The notes beneath the pieces were generated by a model. The model was not told where the DNA came from. It made no database searches and saw only the letters and a program-made list of their open reading frames with translations. Source: an uncultured Paracoccaceae bacterium (GTDB taxonomy: Bacteria > Pseudomonadota > Alphaproteobacteria > Rhodobacterales > Rhodobacteraceae). Taken from it: a stretch of DNA of 64,000 nucleotides. The stretch spans positions 124,001 to 188,000 of the forward strand of contig CATOSU010000010.1 of NCBI GenBank assembly GCA_951812615.1, given 5' to 3'. Within the stretch, counting starts at the first letter, position 1; each line of letters opens with the position of its first letter. Both the position numbers and the translations under genes were made by a program. Shown piece after piece: positions 34,005 to 42,252 of the stretch.

Positions 34005-35507
34005 TTAGCCTTGTTCCGCTTGAGCGTTCTTGCGCAGGAACCAAACGACCGAGATAACCGACAGAACTAGCAGTGCCACAGCCACTGGACTTTTCAGAAC
34101 CTGCGTCAGATCACCATTCGTCAACGCCAGCGATTGGGCGATAGATTTTTCGAACCGTGGCCCAAGGAAAAACGCGATGATGAAGATCACCAGCGAATAC
34201 CCGAAGCTTGTCATCAAATAGCCCAACACCGCAAAAATCAGCATGATTGCCACGCCAAACAGCCCGCTGGTCGCCATGGCAACACCAACGATGCAAAGCA
34301 GAATCGCCGAGGCGAATATGATGGATTCGGGGGCAGACACGACCTTGACCCAGACGCGCAGCCCAACCTGGCCAACCCAGAGATTTACGAAGTTGGCCAT
34401 GATCATGGCACCGAACAATCCATAGACCAAACGGCCCTGGTTCTCGAACAAGAGCGGGCCGGGTTGCATACCGTGGATCATGAACGCGCTGATGATCAAG
34501 GCGGCGCCAACGCTCCCTGGGATACCAAGCGTCAGAAGCGGAATGAGGTTGGAGCCGACCACCGCCGAATTCGCCGATTCCGAAGCCGCAATACCCTGGA
34601 TGTTGCCCTTGCCAAAACTGCCTGGATCTTTCGACGATGCCTTGGTCATCGCGTAGGACATGAAAGCTGCGGCCGTGGACCCAATCCCCGGCAAGGCCCC
34701 CAGGATGGTACCTATGGTAGCGCCGCGCAGCATCGTGTACCGGCAGGACCAGTATTCCAACCACGTCACACGCCTGTCGTCCGGGTTGCCGGTATCCTTG
34801 GCAACGATTGCCGACTGGACATTGCCGTGCGCCTCGGACATCCGGTGCAGAATTTCAGAAATCGCCAACATGCCGATGGCCACCGACGGAAGTGGCAAAC
34901 CATCGAAAACGTCCCAATACCCAAAAATCAGCCGGGGCGTGAAGTTCTCCGGGTCTTGTCCCACCGAGGCCACCAGAAGGCCCAGGCCAGCCGCGATAAT
35001 GCCCTTGGTCAGAGAATTGCCGGTCAGACCGGCCAGGATTGAGAAAGCAAAGATCATCAGGGCGACAACTTCGATCGGCCCCATTTTCAGCGCCAGAACC
35101 GCCAGGGGCGCAGACACCGTGATCAGTACGATGTCGCTGAACGTGTCGCCCGTGATCGACGAAAACAAGGCCATCTTGGTCGCCTTGAGCGGTTTGCCCT
35201 GCTTGGCCAGCGGGTACCCATCCATGGCTGTGGCCGCGGCGTCCGGTGTGCCGGGCGTGTTCATCAAAACCGCAGGCACCGCGCCGCCAACAAGACCTCC
35301 TTTGTTAACACCAACCAGAAAAGCGATGGCAGGCAGGGGGTCGAGCCCGAACGTAAAAGGGATGGCAATGGCCATCGCCATGATTGGTCCGATGCCTGGA
35401 ACCGCGCCGACAAATTGCCCGAGCACCACGCCGAAGAGAACGAATGCCAGATTGAACAGCGTAAACGCGTCTCCAAAACCGGCCAGTATTGTCGCAAAAT
35501 CGACCAT
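34005..35507 (-). CDS. tctA: tripartite tricarboxylate transporter, large permease TctA
   Basis: 500 residues, polytopic. The TctA signature is strong: FVGAVPGIGPIMAMAIAIPF and VGGAVPAVLMNTPGTPDAAA near the start, then LGALPGIGSTAAAFMSYAM and ESANSAVVGSNLIPLLTLGIP in the middle. With TctB and TctC upstream it forms a secondary carboxylate importer. It is the last gene of the minus-strand run that begins with a CoA ligase, so the imported acid is probably the ligase's substrate, perhaps a cinnamate-type aromatic acid. Confidence 0.92.
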   Translation of the reverse strand: MVDFATILAGFGDAFTLFNLAFVLFGVVLGQFVGAVPGIGPIMAMAIAIPFTFGLDPLPAIAFLVGVNKGGLVGGAVPAVLMNTPGTPDAAATAMDGYPLAKQGKPLKATKMALFSSITGDTFSDIVLITVSAPLAVLALKMGPIEVVALMIFAFSILAGLTGNSLTKGIIAAGLGLLVASVGQDPENFTPRLIFGYWDVFDGLPLPSVAIGMLAISEILHRMSEAHGNVQSAIVAKDTGNPDDRRVTWLEYWSCRYTMLRGATIGTILGALPGIGSTAAAFMSYAMTKASSKDPGSFGKGNIQGIAASESANSAVVGSNLIPLLTLGIPGSVGAALIISAFMIHGMQPGPLLFENQGRLVYGLFGAMIMANFVNLWVGQVGLRVWVKVVSAPESIIFASAILLCIVGVAMATSGLFGVAIMLIFAVLGYLMTSFGYSLVIFIIAFFLGPRFEKSIAQSLALTNGDLTQVLKSPVAVALLVLSVISVVWFLRKNAQAEQG

Positions 35508-35519
35508 ATCCGTGTTTCC

Positions 35520-35945
35520 TTACGGCAGAGCGCGTTCAAGAACCTGCGTCACCAGGAACCAGATCAGCACTGGCATTCCGACCACGCCAAGCCCAAGCCA
35601 AAGCGGGCGGCGTTCTCCGATCATCCACATGATGGCCAGGGCAAGAATGGGGGCGACATATTCAAAGCCGAACCAGGACATCGCGTAGATCCCGGCGACC
35701 AGCAATCCGACATACAGCCCGGTTTTGACCATCAGGATCGGGTTGCGCACTTGATGCGCCGTGGGTTTGAGCGTCAGAAATGCGCCGCAAACCGCGACAA
35801 TGATGGAAACGATGTTGGGCACCTTGTTGGGCGCGAGGTTCCCGCCATCCACAGTTTCGATGTATACAGGGTTGACGTAGAAATACATCGCCAGCCCGAA
35901 CAGCAAGAAAAACGCGCCCGAGGCCCGATCTGCAGATACTGCCAT
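35520..35945 (-). CDS. tctB: tripartite tricarboxylate transporter, small permease TctB
   Basis: 141 residues from ATG 35945, preceded by AGGGAGGG; the upstream start at 35978 lies in the hairpin region and is rejected. Four hydrophobic segments (FFLLFGLAMYFYV, IVSIIVAVCGAFL, TGLYVGLLVAGIYAM, and LALAIMWMIGE then VVGMPVLIWFLVTQVL) match TctB. It ends 12 bases before TctA. Confidence 0.85.
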   Translation of the reverse strand: MAVSADRASGAFFLLFGLAMYFYVNPVYIETVDGGNLAPNKVPNIVSIIVAVCGAFLTLKPTAHQVRNPILMVKTGLYVGLLVAGIYAMSWFGFEYVAPILALAIMWMIGERRPLWLGLGVVGMPVLIWFLVTQVLERALP

Positions 35946-35967
35946 AGATCCCTCCCTGAAGTGGAAA

Positions 35968-35989
35968 CCCCACCGCATCGGCGGTGGGG
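35968..35989 (-). terminator. intercistronic stem-loop between tctC and tctB
   Basis: Nine-base perfect arms (CCCCACCGC and GCGGTGGGG) around a four-base loop, with a short T-run in the direction of transcription. It lies just after the tctC stop. It may partially terminate or protect the tctC message, giving more binding protein than permease, as often seen in such transporters. Confidence 0.6.
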
Positions 35990-35996
35990 AACCGAG

Positions 35997-36944
35997 TTAT
36001 TTCGCGAACAGAACCTTGGCGTTCGCGAGGCCGTCCACCATCATCTGGTGGGTGCCTTCAGGGCCCATGTTAAGGGGGTCGCCCTTGACAGCATTCTGCA
36101 CGATTTCCGCAAATTCCGGAGCCTTGGTCGCTTCGTCGATAGCTGCGGCAATTGCTTCGGTAGCAGCGGGATCGGTGCCGTCACGCATGGCTAGGAAGAA
36201 GACCGGATCAACATATGCTTCGATACCGGATTCGATGAAAGTCTTTACCTCAGGTGCATAGCTCAGCCGCGCCTGGTTGGCGCCGGCGATAACCTTCATG
36301 TCGCCAGATTCCAGGTAGGGATAATGTTCACCTGACCCAAAGCCTGCAAGAACCTGACCGCCCAGTATTAGCTTCATAACTTCGGCGCCACCATCGGCAG
36401 TCACCAGATTGAATTCAGCACCGGCCTTGGCCATTGTCTGCTTCATCATCAGAACCTGAGGCGGCGCCATGGTGGCAACAGGCAGAGTACCTTGTGCCTT
36501 GGCGTAGGCGATCAGACCTTCAAGATCGTCAAACGGAGCATCCTTGCTGGCGACCAGGGCCAGCTCTGCCTTGGCCACGGTACCCAGGTAATCGAAGCTG
36601 TCGATATTGAATAGCAGCTGATCGCCACGGTTTACCAGTTGGACAAGCACCGGAATGCTGACACCCATGCCGATCAGGTCACCCTTTGCCGGGCGCTGCG
36701 ACAAGCCGGTGAACATGGCAACACCACCGCCACCGGGCTTGTTCTCGACCACAATGTTCCAACCGGTGTTTTCCTTCATGACTTTCGCCAGAACACGACC
36801 CATTGTGTCAGTTGACCCCCCGGCACCAAAGCCGATCTGGATGGTCAGCGGACCGTTGGGTTTCCAGTCGGACGCTGCTGCCGGAGCCGCAAAGGCCATC
36901 ATGACACTTGCACCGAGTGCAAGCAGTTTGGTTTTGGGATTCAT
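35997..36944 (-). CDS. tctC: TctC-family periplasmic solute-binding protein
   Basis: 315 residues with signal peptide MNPKTKLLALGASVMMAFAA. The binding-fold features GFGAGGSTDTMGRVLA and ENKPGGGGVAMFTGL are the TctC/BUG signature for carboxylate binding. It delivers substrate to TctAB. It sits 27 bases after the CoA ligase gene in the same operon, which suggests an aromatic or aliphatic acid ligand. Confidence 0.9.
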   Translation of the reverse strand: MNPKTKLLALGASVMMAFAAPAAASDWKPNGPLTIQIGFGAGGSTDTMGRVLAKVMKENTGWNIVVENKPGGGGVAMFTGLSQRPAKGDLIGMGVSIPVLVQLVNRGDQLLFNIDSFDYLGTVAKAELALVASKDAPFDDLEGLIAYAKAQGTLPVATMAPPQVLMMKQTMAKAGAEFNLVTADGGAEVMKLILGGQVLAGFGSGEHYPYLESGDMKVIAGANQARLSYAPEVKTFIESGIEAYVDPVFFLAMRDGTDPAATEAIAAAIDEATKAPEFAEIVQNAVKGDPLNMGPEGTHQMMVDGLANAKVLFAK

Positions 36945-36971
36945 GGTATTCCTCCTCTAGGATTGCATCGA

Positions 36972-38759
36972 TCAGGCGATGAACACGCCGTCATCCGATT
37001 GGTACATCTGAGCGATTTCGTCAGAGTTGTGAGTGCGAAGGGCGCGCTGGTTAAGGCTGCCCTTCTCGGTTACCTCGCCTCGATCGAGGCTGGGTTCATG
37101 TGCCAGAAGCCTGACACGACGCACACGGCTGGCAGACCCTGTGGCTGCCTTGGCCGCTGCAGAAACACGTTCTGCCAGTGCCTGATTTAATTCGTCCGGG
37201 GCCATTTGATGGGCTGTTTGCGAAAGCCACAAAAGCGCACCCAACTGGCTTTGGTTTTCGCCAACGATCACCGCGTCGCGCACCAGCCCCTCCATGGCGT
37301 CGACCAGTTTGGCACGCACGGATCCAACCGAAACCCACGTGCCGGTCGACAGCTTGAAGTTTTCGGCAACGCGGCCGTCAAAGAAAAAACCGCGCGAGTA
37401 ATCGTCAGGGTCGGCAGGTCGCAGCGCGTCACCCATACAATAGAAGCCTTCTTCGTCGAACACTTCTGCGGTTTTGGCAGGGTCCCCATAGTAGCCCGGT
37501 GTAATAGAGGGGCCCTTCAGACGCAGCTCCAGCTTGCCATCGGATGGGACCAGTTTCATTGTCAGGCCGCGCGAAGGTACGCCCAGATTTCCCGCTGTCT
37601 TTTCAAGCTCGGTCCAGGCCAGGGCGAACGGCGCAGTCTCGGTCGCGCCAAGCCCCGTGGCCAAGAGCACATCGTGCCCCGTGACATCCTTGCCGATCTG
37701 CATCAGCTGGTCCCAGGTGTGCTGAGCCATTCCAGCACCTGCATAAAACAGCATGTTGAGCTTGGAGTAGAAGGCTTTTGCCAGATCAGCGTCCTTCTCC
37801 AACTCCTTGATCAGCATGTCGTAGCCAATCGGCACATTGAAATACCACGTGCAGGGGATTTCACGGAGATTCCGCAGGGTTTCGTCAAACTCACCCGGGA
37901 CCGGGCGACCGTCGTCAATGTAATAGGTGCCGCCATTGGTCAGCACGAGATAGGAAATCTTGTTGCCTGCCGCCGTGTGATTCCAGGGGGCCCAATTCAG
38001 GACAACCGGCGGCTCAGTCTCCAAGAAACGGTAGCAATCACGCACCATGGCCTGCATCGCGCAGATCATCCGATTGGTATTGATCACCGCCTTGGGAGAT
38101 CCGGTCGACCCAGATGTGAACAGGTACTTGACCACCGTTTCCGGGGTCAGCGAAGCGCGAGCGGCTTCGATACCTTCTGGAGCGTGCCTTACCAGATCGC
38201 CAAAAGCGACGGCGTCGGCCACATGGTTGCGCGCATTGATCACCTTGCAATCGCCGCTCGCCAAAACTGCGAGCGCGTCGGCGAATATTGCCCCGTCATC
38301 TGCAAAGATTGCGCCGGGGTTCAGGGTTTCGACGATCCCCCTGGCTTTCTCGGCCCCCTTGGATACCAGCGAATAAGCCGGAGAAATTGGCGCATAGGGA
38401 ATGCCCGCATACGCGCAGGCAATTCCCAGAATCGCGTGCTCAAGGCTGTTTTCTGACAGAATCAGCAGTGGGCGATCCGCCCCCAACCCCATTTCAAGCA
38501 GCGCCGCACCGGCTGCGCGGGCCTTGTCTCGGGCCTCGCCATAGCAGACCCGAACCCAGTCACCATCATTGCCGCGACGGGCAATCCAGGTGCGGTCAGG
38601 AGCTTCATCTGCCCATTTGTCGAGGTAGTCGGCCAGCAAAGGGAGGTGATCCGGAAGATCACCCGCTTGCCGCATATAGACCGTGCCGTCTTCCCGTTCT
38701 TCATACGTGAACTCAGGTGACCAAAATTGATCCGCCTGAGGCATGTTCTGCGAAGCCAT
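36972..38759 (-). CDS. feruloyl-CoA synthase-like acyl-CoA ligase
   Basis: 595 residues, AMP-forming synthetase. The phosphate-binding loop is YLFTSGSTGSPKAVINTN, the adenine motif GLGATETAPF, and FFFDGRVAENFKLSTGTWV is the hinge characteristic of the feruloyl-CoA synthase branch. A C-terminal catalytic Lys lies in VTEKGSLNQRAL. It would activate a hydroxycinnamate or related acid imported by TctABC. It is divergent from SDR, enoyl-CoA hydratase, MarR and amidohydrolase genes, a set resembling the cou genes for CoA-dependent phenylpropanoid side-chain removal. The exact acid is not determined. Confidence 0.82.
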   Translation of the reverse strand: MASQNMPQADQFWSPEFTYEEREDGTVYMRQAGDLPDHLPLLADYLDKWADEAPDRTWIARRGNDGDWVRVCYGEARDKARAAGAALLEMGLGADRPLLILSENSLEHAILGIACAYAGIPYAPISPAYSLVSKGAEKARGIVETLNPGAIFADDGAIFADALAVLASGDCKVINARNHVADAVAFGDLVRHAPEGIEAARASLTPETVVKYLFTSGSTGSPKAVINTNRMICAMQAMVRDCYRFLETEPPVVLNWAPWNHTAAGNKISYLVLTNGGTYYIDDGRPVPGEFDETLRNLREIPCTWYFNVPIGYDMLIKELEKDADLAKAFYSKLNMLFYAGAGMAQHTWDQLMQIGKDVTGHDVLLATGLGATETAPFALAWTELEKTAGNLGVPSRGLTMKLVPSDGKLELRLKGPSITPGYYGDPAKTAEVFDEEGFYCMGDALRPADPDDYSRGFFFDGRVAENFKLSTGTWVSVGSVRAKLVDAMEGLVRDAVIVGENQSQLGALLWLSQTAHQMAPDELNQALAERVSAAAKAATGSASRVRRVRLLAHEPSLDRGEVTEKGSLNQRALRTHNSDEIAQMYQSDDGVFIA

Positions 38760-38792
38760 TGCCGGCTCTCCCCTCCAGATAAGCGTCGTGCA

Positions 38793-38817
38793 TAATAGTT
38801 ATGCAAAATATCTATTA
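38793..38817. promoter_or_regulatory. MarR-type operator palindrome, ligase side
   Basis: Arms TAATAGTTAT and ATATCTATTA around the 5-base centre GCAAA; 9 of 10 arm positions pair. It lies about 35 bases upstream of the CoA ligase start. The second copy at 38855 has the same 10-5-10 layout. The likely binder is the MarR protein encoded at 40449 (inference). Confidence 0.7.
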
Positions 38818-38854
38818 CATCACATCTCTTTTTTCTGCAAGTAGGCATTGACGA

Positions 38855-38879
38855 TAATAATTATGTGAAATAACTAATA
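38855..38879. promoter_or_regulatory. MarR-type operator palindrome, SDR side
   Basis: Arms TAATAATTAT and ATAACTAATA around GTGAA. It overlaps a plausible promoter (TTGACG at 38848) and lies 24 bases before the SDR start. Its centre is 62 bases from the first site, so each divergent promoter has one operator. Confidence 0.7.
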
Positions 38880-38902
38880 GGCAACCAACGAAAGGACACC
38901 AA

Positions 38903-39667
38903 ATGAGGATTCATGGGAATGTTGCCCTGACTACGGGCGGCGGCAGTGGCCTCGGAGAGGCGACCGCCCGACATTTGGCGAATCAAGGTGGCAGGGTCGC
39001 AATCCTGGATTTTGATATCGAGCGCGCGACTGCCGTGGCCGCCGAAATCGGCGGGGTCGCTGTCCAGGCTGATGTCAGTGACGAGTCTGCCGTTAGTGCC
39101 GCATTTGATCAGGTTGAAGCGCATTTCGGCTCAGCGCCGCGTGCGGTTGTGAATTGCGCCGGCATCGGCGCTGCGGCCCGCATTGTGGGTCGCGAAGGCA
39201 AGCTGTCGATCGACGTGTTCGAAAGGACAATCCGCGTCAACCTGTTTGGCACCTATAATGTAATGAGCCACGCGGCCAAGCGCATGGCTGACCTTGAACC
39301 GCTGAAGGACGGTGAGCGCGGTGTCGTCGTCAACACTTCGTCTGTCGCCTATCAGGACGGGCAGCTGGGACAAGCCGCCTATGCAGCCTCGAAAGGGGCT
39401 ATCGCTTCGATGTGCTTGCCCGCCGCGCGCGAGTTTGCCAAGCTGGGCATTCGTGTCCTGTCGATTGCGCCCGGACTGTTCCAAACTCCGATGATGGAAG
39501 GGTTGCCGGAAGAAGTCGCCGCGGGAATTGTTGCAAACATCCCGTTCCCTGCCCGCCTGGGAGAACCTCGCGAATACGCGCTCCTGGCCGAACAAATTAT
39601 TTCCAACCCGTTCCTGAACGGGACAACCATTCGGCTTGACGGGGCAACCCGACTGCCGCCCCGTTAA
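38903..39667 (+). CDS. short-chain dehydrogenase (3-hydroxyacyl-CoA dehydrogenase type)
   Basis: 254 residues. The cofactor motif is TGGGSGLGEATAR, NCAG appears as VNCAGIG, and catalytic Ser and YxxxK lie in NTSSVAYQDGQLGQAAYAAS then KGA. The sequence fits type-2 3-hydroxyacyl-CoA dehydrogenases using NAD. In a cou-like route it would oxidise the 3-hydroxy-3-arylpropionyl-CoA made by the hydratase (CouN role). It is the first gene of the plus-strand operon and 12 bases before the hydratase. Confidence 0.85.
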   Translation: MRIHGNVALTTGGGSGLGEATARHLANQGGRVAILDFDIERATAVAAEIGGVAVQADVSDESAVSAAFDQVEAHFGSAPRAVVNCAGIGAAARIVGREGKLSIDVFERTIRVNLFGTYNVMSHAAKRMADLEPLKDGERGVVVNTSSVAYQDGQLGQAAYAASKGAIASMCLPAAREFAKLGIRVLSIAPGLFQTPMMEGLPEEVAAGIVANIPFPARLGEPREYALLAEQIISNPFLNGTTIRLDGATRLPPR

Positions 39668-39679
39668 AGGAACCGTTGC

Positions 39680-40444
39680 ATGTCAGAAGTATTGCAAACC
39701 GTTGTCGATGGATCCATTGCGACGCTGACGATGAACCGTCCGGGCAAGCGCAATGCCATGTGCGACGAACTTGTCGAAGCGCTTGATGCCTTCTATTCGA
39801 ACCCGCCGGAAGGGGTTCGCGTTGTTGTCCTGACCGGCATAGAGGGCCATTACTGCTCGGGGCTCGACCTATCCGAGCATGTGCATCGATCAGCGGAAGA
39901 AGGGCTGTACCATTCGCGCAATTGGCATGGCGTAATGGAACGCATCCAGTTCGGTGGTCTGATTACTGTCTCGGCAATGTTCGGTGCCGTTATCGGTGGT
40001 GGCATGGAGCTGGCGGCGGCGACGCATGTGCGCATCGCCGAAGAATCCACCATTTTCCAGCTTCCTGAGGGGCGGCGAGGTATCTTTGTCGGGGGCGGTG
40101 CAACGGCTCGGGTTGGGCGATTGCTTGGCCCGGACCGGATGACCGAAATGATGCTGACCGGGCGCAAATACGACGCCGACGAAGGTCTGGCACTGGGGCT
40201 GGCGCACTACTCGGTGGGCGAAGGTGAGGCTCTGGAGCTCGCGCAAAAACTTGCCGGGAAGATCTCTCGCAATGCGCCGTTGTCGAACTACCTGATGGTG
40301 CAATCCATATCCCGCATCAACGATATGTCCAAAGCAGACGGGTTGTTCACAGAGTCACTTGCCGCAGCCCTTTCGCAAACCTCACCCGATGCCGAAGAGG
40401 GATTGAAGGCCTTCCTGGAAAAACGTGCGCCGGTATTCAGGTGA
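39680..40444 (+). CDS. enoyl-CoA hydratase/isomerase (crotonase) family protein
   Basis: 254 residues. Crotonase features are NRPGKRNAM, YCSGLDLSEH (CoA-binding oxyanion loop), GAVIGGGMELAAATHVRIA (second oxyanion Gly pair) and LPEGRRGIFVGGGATAR. It would hydrate the activated cinnamoyl-type double bond. Together with the ligase and SDR it makes the ligation, hydration, oxidation series. It ends 4 bases before the MarR start. Confidence 0.85.
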   Translation: MSEVLQTVVDGSIATLTMNRPGKRNAMCDELVEALDAFYSNPPEGVRVVVLTGIEGHYCSGLDLSEHVHRSAEEGLYHSRNWHGVMERIQFGGLITVSAMFGAVIGGGMELAAATHVRIAEESTIFQLPEGRRGIFVGGGATARVGRLLGPDRMTEMMLTGRKYDADEGLALGLAHYSVGEGEALELAQKLAGKISRNAPLSNYLMVQSISRINDMSKADGLFTESLAAALSQTSPDAEEGLKAFLEKRAPVFR

Positions 40445-40448
40445 CTTC

Positions 40449-40919
40449 ATGACAAATCCAGAAAAATCCCCCGTCCCGCCGGCCGTGATTGATGACAGCA
40501 CTCTACGCCTGTTTATCGGCTATCACATGAAGCGTGCTTTCAACGTCGTTCAGGCTGACCTGACCCAGACACTGAAGCCTTTTGACCTGCGCATGCTGAC
40601 ATACACAGCGCTTGTGCTGGTTGTCGATAATCCCGGTCTCAGCCAGTCTCAGCTGGCTGACGCCATGGGTATCGAACGGCCCAACCTGGTGGTCATCTTG
40701 GACGAATTGGAGCACCGCGAACTGATTGTTCGCGACCGCGCCCCGACCGACCGGCGTGCCTATGCTCTCAAGGCAACGTTGGCCGGCCGGCGCCTGTATG
40801 ACAAGGCCGTCGCAGCGGTCATCACACATGAGAACCGGCTATTGGCCAGTATTGACGACGCGACACGGAGCATCCTGATCAAGGCCTTGTCCGAAGTCCG
40901 CGAACACCAGACGACGTGA
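40449..40919 (+). CDS. MarR-family regulator
   Basis: 156 residues from ATG 40449. The winged helix is clear: PGLSQSQLADAMGIERPNLV, ILDELEHRELIVRDRAPTDR, RAYALKATLAGR. MarR proteins in aromatic-acid loci (CouR, FerR types) are repressors released by the CoA thioester. The two 25-bp palindromes at 38793 and 38855 are its probable targets. Placed inside the operon it controls, allowing autoregulation. Confidence 0.88.
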   Translation: MTNPEKSPVPPAVIDDSTLRLFIGYHMKRAFNVVQADLTQTLKPFDLRMLTYTALVLVVDNPGLSQSQLADAMGIERPNLVVILDELEHRELIVRDRAPTDRRAYALKATLAGRRLYDKAVAAVITHENRLLASIDDATRSILIKALSEVREHQTT

Positions 40920-40937
40920 CAAAAAGGGAATTGATCA

Positions 40938-41810
40938 ATGGTTGATATCACCAAGGTCCGCGCGATCGACATACATACCCATGCCGAGGAGCCTTGCGGC
41001 TGCCACTCCGATGATGGTTATGACGACTTACAGGCAGCAATGGCGACGTATTTCAACGCCCAGATCGTACAGCCAACAATCGACGAAACTGCGGCCCATT
41101 TCCGCGAGCAGAACGTCGCCGCCGTCATCTTCCCCGTCGATGCCGAACGCGAAACCGGGTACCGCCGCTTTTCCAATGACGAGGTGCTGGAACAGGTTGG
41201 GCGCAACAGCGATATCCTGATCCCTTTCGCGTCGATCGACCCTTGGAAAGGCAAAATGGCGGTGCGTGAAGCCCGTCGCCTGATCGAGGAGCACGGCATC
41301 AAGGGGTTCAAATTCCACCCCACCATGCAGGGCTTTTTCCCCAACGACCGCATGGCCTACCCGTTCTATGAACTGCTGGCGGAACATGGCTGCATCGGTC
41401 TTTTCCATACCGGTCAGACTGGTGTTGGCTCAGGCATGCCTGGTGGCAATGGCATGCGGCTGAAATACTCCCGCCCTATGTATCTTGATGACGTGGCCGT
41501 CGACTTCCCAGACATGAAGATCATCATGGCGCACCCCTCTTTCCCCTGGCAGGAAGAAGCGCTTTCAGTCGCCCAGCACAAGCCCAACGTTTATATCGAC
41601 CTTAGTGGCTGGTCGCCGAAATACTTCCCGGAAATTCTGGTGCGCTACTGCAACTCGATCCTGAAGAAAAAGGTGCTGTTCGGCTCTGACTGGCCGATGA
41701 TCACACCCGAGCGCTGGCTGTCCGATTTTGAGAAAATTGCCATCAAGGATCACCTGCGCGAGGACATCATCAAGAACAATGCGGCCCGTCTGCTTGGGCT
41801 TATGGATTGA
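40938..41810 (+). CDS. amidohydrolase-2 (ACMSD-type) metal-dependent hydrolase
   Basis: 290 residues. Metal ligands are visible: DIHTHAE (HxH), GLFHTGQTG, IIMAHPSFPW and FGSDWPMITPE, the pattern of ACMSD/gamma-resorcylate decarboxylase-type TIM barrels. In Rhodococcus RHA1, as I recall, a similar protein (CouO) carries out the hydrolytic or retro-Claisen cleavage that follows beta-oxidation of coumaroyl-CoA; here the same neighbour set suggests the same job. It overlaps the next gene in TGATG. Confidence 0.78.
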   Translation: MVDITKVRAIDIHTHAEEPCGCHSDDGYDDLQAAMATYFNAQIVQPTIDETAAHFREQNVAAVIFPVDAERETGYRRFSNDEVLEQVGRNSDILIPFASIDPWKGKMAVREARRLIEEHGIKGFKFHPTMQGFFPNDRMAYPFYELLAEHGCIGLFHTGQTGVGSGMPGGNGMRLKYSRPMYLDDVAVDFPDMKIIMAHPSFPWQEEALSVAQHKPNVYIDLSGWSPKYFPEILVRYCNSILKKKVLFGSDWPMITPERWLSDFEKIAIKDHLREDIIKNNAARLLGLMD

Positions 41811-42238
41811 TGCAAGTTCCCGTCCCTTCCCTGGAACGCAGCTTTACCCTCCGGGTAGAGTCGTCCTCCCCATCCGATCTGGGACCGGGACGGGTCGGCC
41901 AGTGCCACATCATCCCGATTGTCGGTGGTGCGGCGCTCGGGCCGGATATCACCGGCGAGGTTCTGAATCTCGGTGCAGACGGGCAAACGGTCTATGCCGA
42001 TGGCGCTGCACATCTGGTCACACGCTATGTGGTGAAAACCGGGGATGGTGTCGAAATCGTTAACGTTGGCACCCGCCACGGGGCAACGGACGTGATGGCG
42101 CGATTAGCGGCGGGAGAGGACGTCGATCCCAGCGGCTAATATTTGCACACATCTGCCCCTCTTGATTCCGGCGATAGCCGGCACGGAAGGGTCAATTGGG
42201 GCATCCGCCGTGCCTCTGCCCTCGAAATCGCTTGCTAG
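41810..42238 (+). pseudogene. DUF3237 family protein with internal TAA
   Basis: ATG 41810 overlaps the amidohydrolase stop. The first 109 residues show the DUF3237 pattern: GPGRVGQCHIIPIVGGAALG, GEVLNLGADGQTVYADG, YVVKTGDGVEIVNVGTRHG, VMARLAAGEDVDPS. At 42137-42139 a TAA interrupts, but the same frame goes on as YLHTSAPLDSGDS ... VNWGIRRASALEIA to a TAG at 42236. That is what the missing family C-terminus should look like, giving the usual length of about 142. So the gene looks split by one nonsense change, or the base is an error. The function of the family is unknown. Confidence 0.6.
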
Positions 42239-42252
42239 AAGGTTAACTGAAC

